From an uncultured Latescibacterota bacterium (GTDB lineage: Bacteria > Latescibacterota > UBA2968), in contig OY282377.1 of the NCBI GenBank assembly GCA_958295785.1, positions 758,394-822,393 of the forward strand: a DNA stretch of 64,000 bases, in the 5' to 3' direction. The notes beneath the pieces are model-generated. The model searched no databases. It worked only from the letters and a program-made list of their open reading frames with translations, and was not told the DNA's origin. The position numbers and the translations under genes are program-made. Positions 60,614 to 64,000 of this stretch are shown one piece after another (the first letter of the stretch is position 1; the number at the start of each line of letters is the position of its first letter).

Positions 60614-61906
60614 ATGTATTCAAAAAACGAAATCACATATAGAGACGCCCTGTGCGACTTGCAATTAAAGCGATTGCGAAACCTGATGTCTGCCGTCCTG
60701 GCGGACAATGCGTTTTACCGCGAAAAGCTCACTCTGGCGGGCATTCGACGGGCCGAGGACATTCAAACGCTCGCGGATTACCGATTGCTGCCCTTCACCA
60801 CCAAAGCGGAGTTATCGGCTGATCAAACCGCGCATCCCCCCTACGGCAGCAACACGACGTTCTCGCTGGATCGCTATATTCGCGTCCATCAAACATCGGG
60901 TACCACAGGGGCGCCCTTGTGTTGGCTGGACACGGAAGAAAGTTGGGACTGGTTTGCGCGTTGCTGGACAAAGGTGTATCGCGGGGCGGGCGTGACCGCA
61001 AATGACAACCTGTTTTTTGCCTTTTCGTTTGGCCCGTTTATCGGATTCTGGACCGCCCTCGAAGCCGCCCGTTCTATCGGCGCAATGGCGATCTCGGGCG
61101 GGGCCATGTCCTCCATTCAACGCCTGCAAGCGATTCGAGATCACGGGGCCACCGTGCTCATCTCCACGCCCACCTATGCCCTGCACCTAGCAGAGGTGGC
61201 CCGCGCCGAAGGCATTGACATCGCGCGGGGAAGCATTCAGACCACCATTCACGCGGGCGAACCCGGCGCGGGATTGCCCGCCACCAAAGCGCGCATTGAG
61301 CAGGCATGGGGCGCGCGCTGTTACGACCATGCAGGGGCCACAGAAGTCGGCGCGTGGGGGTTTGAATGCGTGCATCAAAATGGCCTGCACGTCAACGAAG
61401 CCGAATTTATTTGCGAAGTGATCGACCCGGATACGGGCAAACGAACATGCGAAGGCGAACTCGTGCTCACCAATTTGGGCCGCATTGGCATGCCCGTCAT
61501 CCGCTATCGCACCGGGGATCGCGTCAAGTTGAACCCCGAACCCTGCGCTTGTGGCTCCATTTTCTCGCGTCTGATAGGCGGCGTGATCGGGCGCATCGAC
61601 GATGCCGTGATCATCCGAGGCGTGAATGTCTATCCCAGCGCGATTGAAAATATCGTTCGGGGATTTCCCGAAGTCGCCGAATTTGCCGTGGATATTTATC
61701 GCCAACGCGAGATGGACGACATGGAAATCCGATTGGAACTCAATGGTGGGGCATCACATGCCATCGTCGATGCCATCGCCAAAGAAGTGCGCCATATCTT
61801 GGGCATCCGCGCCGGCGTTCAAACCGTGCCGCCCAACACCCTCCCGCGCTTCGAACTCAAAGCGCGGCGCTTCAATGATCACCGACATCTAAGCAACCAC
61901 AGATAA
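60614..61906 (+). CDS. PaaK-like (phenylacetate-CoA ligase family) adenylate-forming ligase
   Basis: ATG 60614 (MYSKNEITYRDALCDLQ) is chosen because the upstream frame is repeat DNA; length 430. ANL motifs: VHQTSGTTGAPL near residue 95, YDHAGATEVGAWGFEC near residue 240, YRTGDRVKL with the ribose-binding Asp near residue 300, and GRIDDAVIIRGVNVYPSAIE with the hinge, as in phenylacetate-CoA ligases. It activates an aromatic or aliphatic acid as acyl-AMP then a thioester. Two Cys in EPCACGS match the zinc-binding feature of PaaK. A flavoprotein and a glycosyltransferase follow on the same strand, suggesting secondary metabolism. Confidence 0.87.
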   Translation: MYSKNEITYRDALCDLQLKRLRNLMSAVLADNAFYREKLTLAGIRRAEDIQTLADYRLLPFTTKAELSADQTAHPPYGSNTTFSLDRYIRVHQTSGTTGAPLCWLDTEESWDWFARCWTKVYRGAGVTANDNLFFAFSFGPFIGFWTALEAARSIGAMAISGGAMSSIQRLQAIRDHGATVLISTPTYALHLAEVARAEGIDIARGSIQTTIHAGEPGAGLPATKARIEQAWGARCYDHAGATEVGAWGFECVHQNGLHVNEAEFICEVIDPDTGKRTCEGELVLTNLGRIGMPVIRYRTGDRVKLNPEPCACGSIFSRLIGGVIGRIDDAVIIRGVNVYPSAIENIVRGFPEVAEFAVDIYRQREMDDMEIRLELNGGASHAIVDAIAKEVRHILGIRAGVQTVPPNTLPRFELKARRFNDHRHLSNHR

Positions 61907-62121
61907 AGCCAAAGTCGTAGGTGAATATCTGAGGCTGACATCGCTGTTGAGGGTCGGGTCATTGTAGCGTTGAAGGTTGCAATGACCCGATCCATCGAGC
62001 GCGACGGCTCAACTCTCTGAGAGCAACGGGTATTTCTACCGGATCGATTTTGGCACGTCTCGTTTTGGTATCAAACGCCTGGTCTTTTGACTATTCGCAT
62101 CATCCTTGTTCATCTGTGGTT
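61895..62121. other. Spacer with inverted repeats between ligase and flavoprotein genes
   Basis: AACCACAGAT (61895-61904) and ATCTGTGGTT (62112-62121) are 10-base inverted repeats at the edges. Inside is a strong hairpin, GGGTCGGGTCATTG (61951-61964) pairing with CAATGACCCGATCC (61980-61993) over a 15-base loop. No T-tract, so not a classical terminator. No gene is seen here. Confidence 0.45.
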
Positions 62122-62145
62122 CCAATTGCATGAGGAAGCGTTTCT

Positions 62146-63399
62146 ATGATCTCGACGCACTACGATGTCATTGTCATTGGCGGCGGGCCTGCCGGAAGCA
62201 CGACGGCGGCTCTGGTGGCAGAATACGGCCACCGCGTGTTGCTGCTGGAACGAGAGGCATTTCCCCGGTTTCAAATTGGCGAATCCCTCATGCCCGGAAC
62301 CTATTGGTCGTTCAAACGCCTGGGCATGCTCGACAAGCTCAAAAAAAGTGCCTTTGTCAAAAAATACAGCGTGCAATTTTTTGGCAGTTCGGGCAAAGGC
62401 TCTGCGCCCTTTTACTTTTTCAAACACGATTCCCACGAAAGCTCCATCACCTATCAGGTGTTGCGAAGCGAATTTGATCTGATGATGCTGGACAATGCCC
62501 GCGAGAAAGGCGCCGAAGTTGTGCAGGGCACGAGCGTACATCAGGTGCATTTCAAAGGCGACAGGGCAACGGGCGTACAGATCAAAAATCGCAACGGCCA
62601 GCGCAAAGACGTATTCGCCCGCGTGATAGTCGATGCCACGGGCCGAAGCGCGCTCATCTCGAGAAAGCTGAAAACCAAAACCGTCGAGCCAAAGCTCAAA
62701 AAAGCCTCCATTTTCACGCACTTCAAAGGCGGGGTGCGCGACAAAGGCATCGACGAGGGCGCGACCCTGATTTTGCATACCCAAGACAAGGACTCGTGGT
62801 TTTGGTATATCCCCCTGCCAGACGATGTGGTCAGCGTGGGCGTTGTCGGCGGCTTGGACACCCTGCTCCAAAAACGCAGTGGAACGCCCCATGAAATTTT
62901 TGACGAAGAATTGGAAAAGTGCCCGCCCATGCGCGAACGGCTCGCGTCTGCCAACCCGTTATTCCCCCTGAAAGTCACGCAGGATTTCTCGTACCGATCC
63001 CGCGCTGCCGCGGGCGAGGGATGGGTCTTGGTCGGCGATGCTTTCGGTTTCATCGATCCGGTCTATTCCTCGGGCGTGTTCCTCGCGCTCAAATCGGGCG
63101 AAATGGCCGCAGATGCCATTCACGAAGCCATTGAAAAGCGCGATTTCTCAGCCGAACAACTCGGCAAATGGGCACCGGAATTTCTCCCGGGCATGGAAGC
63201 GATTCGCAAACTGGTCTATGCGTTTTATTCCAAAAATTTCAGTTTTGCCAAATTCTTAAACGCGCATCCCGAATGTATCGACGGCGTGATCAACATCTTA
63301 AAAGGCAATGTCTATCGCGAGGACGTCACCCCCATTTTTGAACCCATGGGGCGCATGTGCGACCTGCCCGAAGATGTGGAGCACTATGCCGATGCGTGA
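62146..63399 (+). CDS. FAD-dependent monooxygenase/halogenase-like flavoprotein
   Basis: A 417-residue flavoprotein; GAGGAAGC precedes ATG 62146. VIVIGGGPAGSTTAALVA (residues 9-26) binds FAD, with IGESLMPGTYWSFKRLG after it as in CmlS-like and tryptophan-halogenase-like proteins. At residues 218-223 it has WFWYIP, fitting WxWxIP, the flavin-dependent halogenase signature. VLVGDAFGFIDPVYSSG near residue 300 is the second FAD motif. Close relatives include geranylgeranyl-reductase-type enzymes, so halogenation is not certain; the halogenase catalytic Lys was not identified with confidence. It lies between a PaaK-like ligase and a glycosyltransferase. Confidence 0.82.
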   Translation: MISTHYDVIVIGGGPAGSTTAALVAEYGHRVLLLEREAFPRFQIGESLMPGTYWSFKRLGMLDKLKKSAFVKKYSVQFFGSSGKGSAPFYFFKHDSHESSITYQVLRSEFDLMMLDNAREKGAEVVQGTSVHQVHFKGDRATGVQIKNRNGQRKDVFARVIVDATGRSALISRKLKTKTVEPKLKKASIFTHFKGGVRDKGIDEGATLILHTQDKDSWFWYIPLPDDVVSVGVVGGLDTLLQKRSGTPHEIFDEELEKCPPMRERLASANPLFPLKVTQDFSYRSRAAAGEGWVLVGDAFGFIDPVYSSGVFLALKSGEMAADAIHEAIEKRDFSAEQLGKWAPEFLPGMEAIRKLVYAFYSKNFSFAKFLNAHPECIDGVINILKGNVYREDVTPIFEPMGRMCDLPEDVEHYADA

Positions 63400-63552
63400 T
63401 GAACAAGGATCATACCTGCCCGTACGGGCGGTGGTTGGGCGGGTTTGAGAAGCGGGAAATACTGCGCCGAGCGGTTAGTTATCTGCGGTTTCAACCACAG
63501 CAACACCCTGCAGGCCCTTGTCGTCAACTCCGTTTTCTCACACCCCTTCGCT

Positions 63553-64000
63553 ATGTCGTCTCCCATGCGAATTGCCTATATTGCCGCCGGTGCTGCGGGC
63601 ATGTATTGCGGCAGTTGTCTCCACGATAACGCGCTGGCTGTTGCCCTTCAACGCAAAGGGATCGACTTTGCCCTCGTCCCGACGTACACCCCCTTGCGAA
63701 CCGACGAACCGGGCGCGAGCATCGAACAGGTGTTTTACGGCGGGATAAACGTCTATCTCCAGCAAAAACTGGGCATCTTTCGGCACACGCCCTCGTTCAT
63801 CGACCGGTTATTCAACAGCCCAACCCTGCTCGCCCGCCTCGCCCGGTTCGGTGGCACAACCCGCGCAGAAGACCTCGGCGCGCTCACCGTATCGGTCTTA
63901 GAAGGGGAAACCGGCGCGCAAAAAAAAGAACTCGCAAAACTCGTGCGCTGGTTAAAAGAGGACTTCCAGCCGGACTTAGTACACCTGACCAATTCCATGT
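63553..64000 (+). CDS. Glycosyltransferase family 4-like protein, N-terminal part (3' end outside window)
   Basis: The frame is open to the right edge. Starting at ATG 63553 (or the in-frame ATG at 63565) it reads MRIAYIAAGAAGMYCGSCLH, LAVALQRKGIDFALVPTYTP and VFYGGINVYLQQKLGI, the N-terminal Rossmann domain of GT4/GT1-type glycosyltransferases. It then continues LVRWLKEDFQPDLVHLTNS. 149 codons are visible. The 'AGxxGMYCGSC' start is typical of a group in planctomycete-like genomes. It would transfer a sugar from a nucleotide donor; acceptor unknown. 153 bases separate it from the flavoprotein. Confidence 0.8.
   Translation, partial: MSSPMRIAYIAAGAAGMYCGSCLHDNALAVALQRKGIDFALVPTYTPLRTDEPGASIEQVFYGGINVYLQQKLGIFRHTPSFIDRLFNSPTLLARLARFGGTTRAEDLGALTVSVLEGETGAQKKELAKLVRWLKEDFQPDLVHLTNSM

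Noticed and set aside
1-64000. tRNA or rRNA genes
   Set aside because: No stretch with a tRNA T-arm/acceptor pattern or rRNA signature was recognised by eye; a dedicated scan could still find a missed tRNA.

Overview
The window looks like one contig of a Gram-negative bacterium with an outer membrane: it carries a TonB-dependent receptor, lipoproteins and RND-type export. The mix of phytanoyl-CoA-dioxygenase-like oxygenases, Gfo/Idh/MocA dehydrogenases, sulfatase/phosphatase-superfamily enzymes, a heparinase-type lyase, OPT-like DUF6785 membrane proteins and PQQ-repeat beta-propellers resembles Latescibacterota/Poribacteria-like genomes. This is an inference from content only; no rRNA, tRNA or CRISPR array was seen. 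Genes are G+C-rich with short spacers, many of them filled by dispersed imperfect-palindrome repeats.

Layout. 1-8.3 kb: end of an MMPL exporter, an internally duplicated membrane protein, GMC oxidoreductase, Gfo/Idh/MocA dehydrogenase, an MrfA-like helicase and a polyprenyl synthase. 8.3-9.5 kb: an IS630 element with a twice-frameshifted transposase. 9.7-16.7 kb: fructose-6-phosphate-aldolase-like transaldolase, a decayed small gene, then a minus-strand polysaccharide-type cluster (heparinase-like lyase, DUF6785 membrane protein, 69-residue membrane protein, sulfatase-fold enzyme without the formylglycine residue). 17.0-19.1 kb: a strikingly GC-rich segment with one PQQ-type sugar dehydrogenase/cytochrome c gene. 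19.1-31.5 kb: membrane J-protein, PhyH oxygenase, enolase-superfamily enzyme, a GIN-like lipoprotein broken by an in-frame TGA, creatininase, FAH-family hydrolase, an FGE relic, GXGXG and VWA proteins, FKBP isomerase and a phosphodiesterase-type enzyme.

31.5-34 kb is an accessory patch: two 112-bp MITEs, a potassium-channel fragment, a broken outer-membrane-barrel fragment and a two-gene A+T-rich operon of unknown function. 34-39.6 kb holds the second DUF6785 protein and a promoter-led minus-strand operon PhyH-Gfo/Idh-PfkB, with another PhyH gene upstream. 40-43.7 kb carries two exported PQQ-repeat propellers.

43.7-51 kb is the most interesting stretch. A LuxE-like acyl-AMP ligase, LuxC-like aldehyde dehydrogenase and iron alcohol dehydrogenase could reduce a carboxylic acid to an alcohol. 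A DUF4143 ATPase interrupts this set, and just upstream sits an AAA ATPase/TOPRIM-like pair that resembles PARIS/OLD-type anti-phage modules. A decayed copy of the ligase 3' end lies on the far side of that pair.

51-53.3 kb is a mobile-element graveyard: a MITE, a TnpB relic, a deleted Rpn-like nuclease gene with a 12-bp repeat array, and a 927-bp IS5-family element whose two ends make up the MITEs. 53.3-60.3 kb groups two PQQ propellers, a HemN/HemW-like radical SAM protein, an intact Rpn-like nuclease and a TonB receptor. 60.6-64 kb has a PaaK-like ligase, a flavoprotein with the halogenase WxWxIP motif and the start of a glycosyltransferase.

Several genes are broken by apparent one-base shifts, most of them at homopolymer runs. 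That may reflect assembly error, so pseudogene calls of this kind are provisional.
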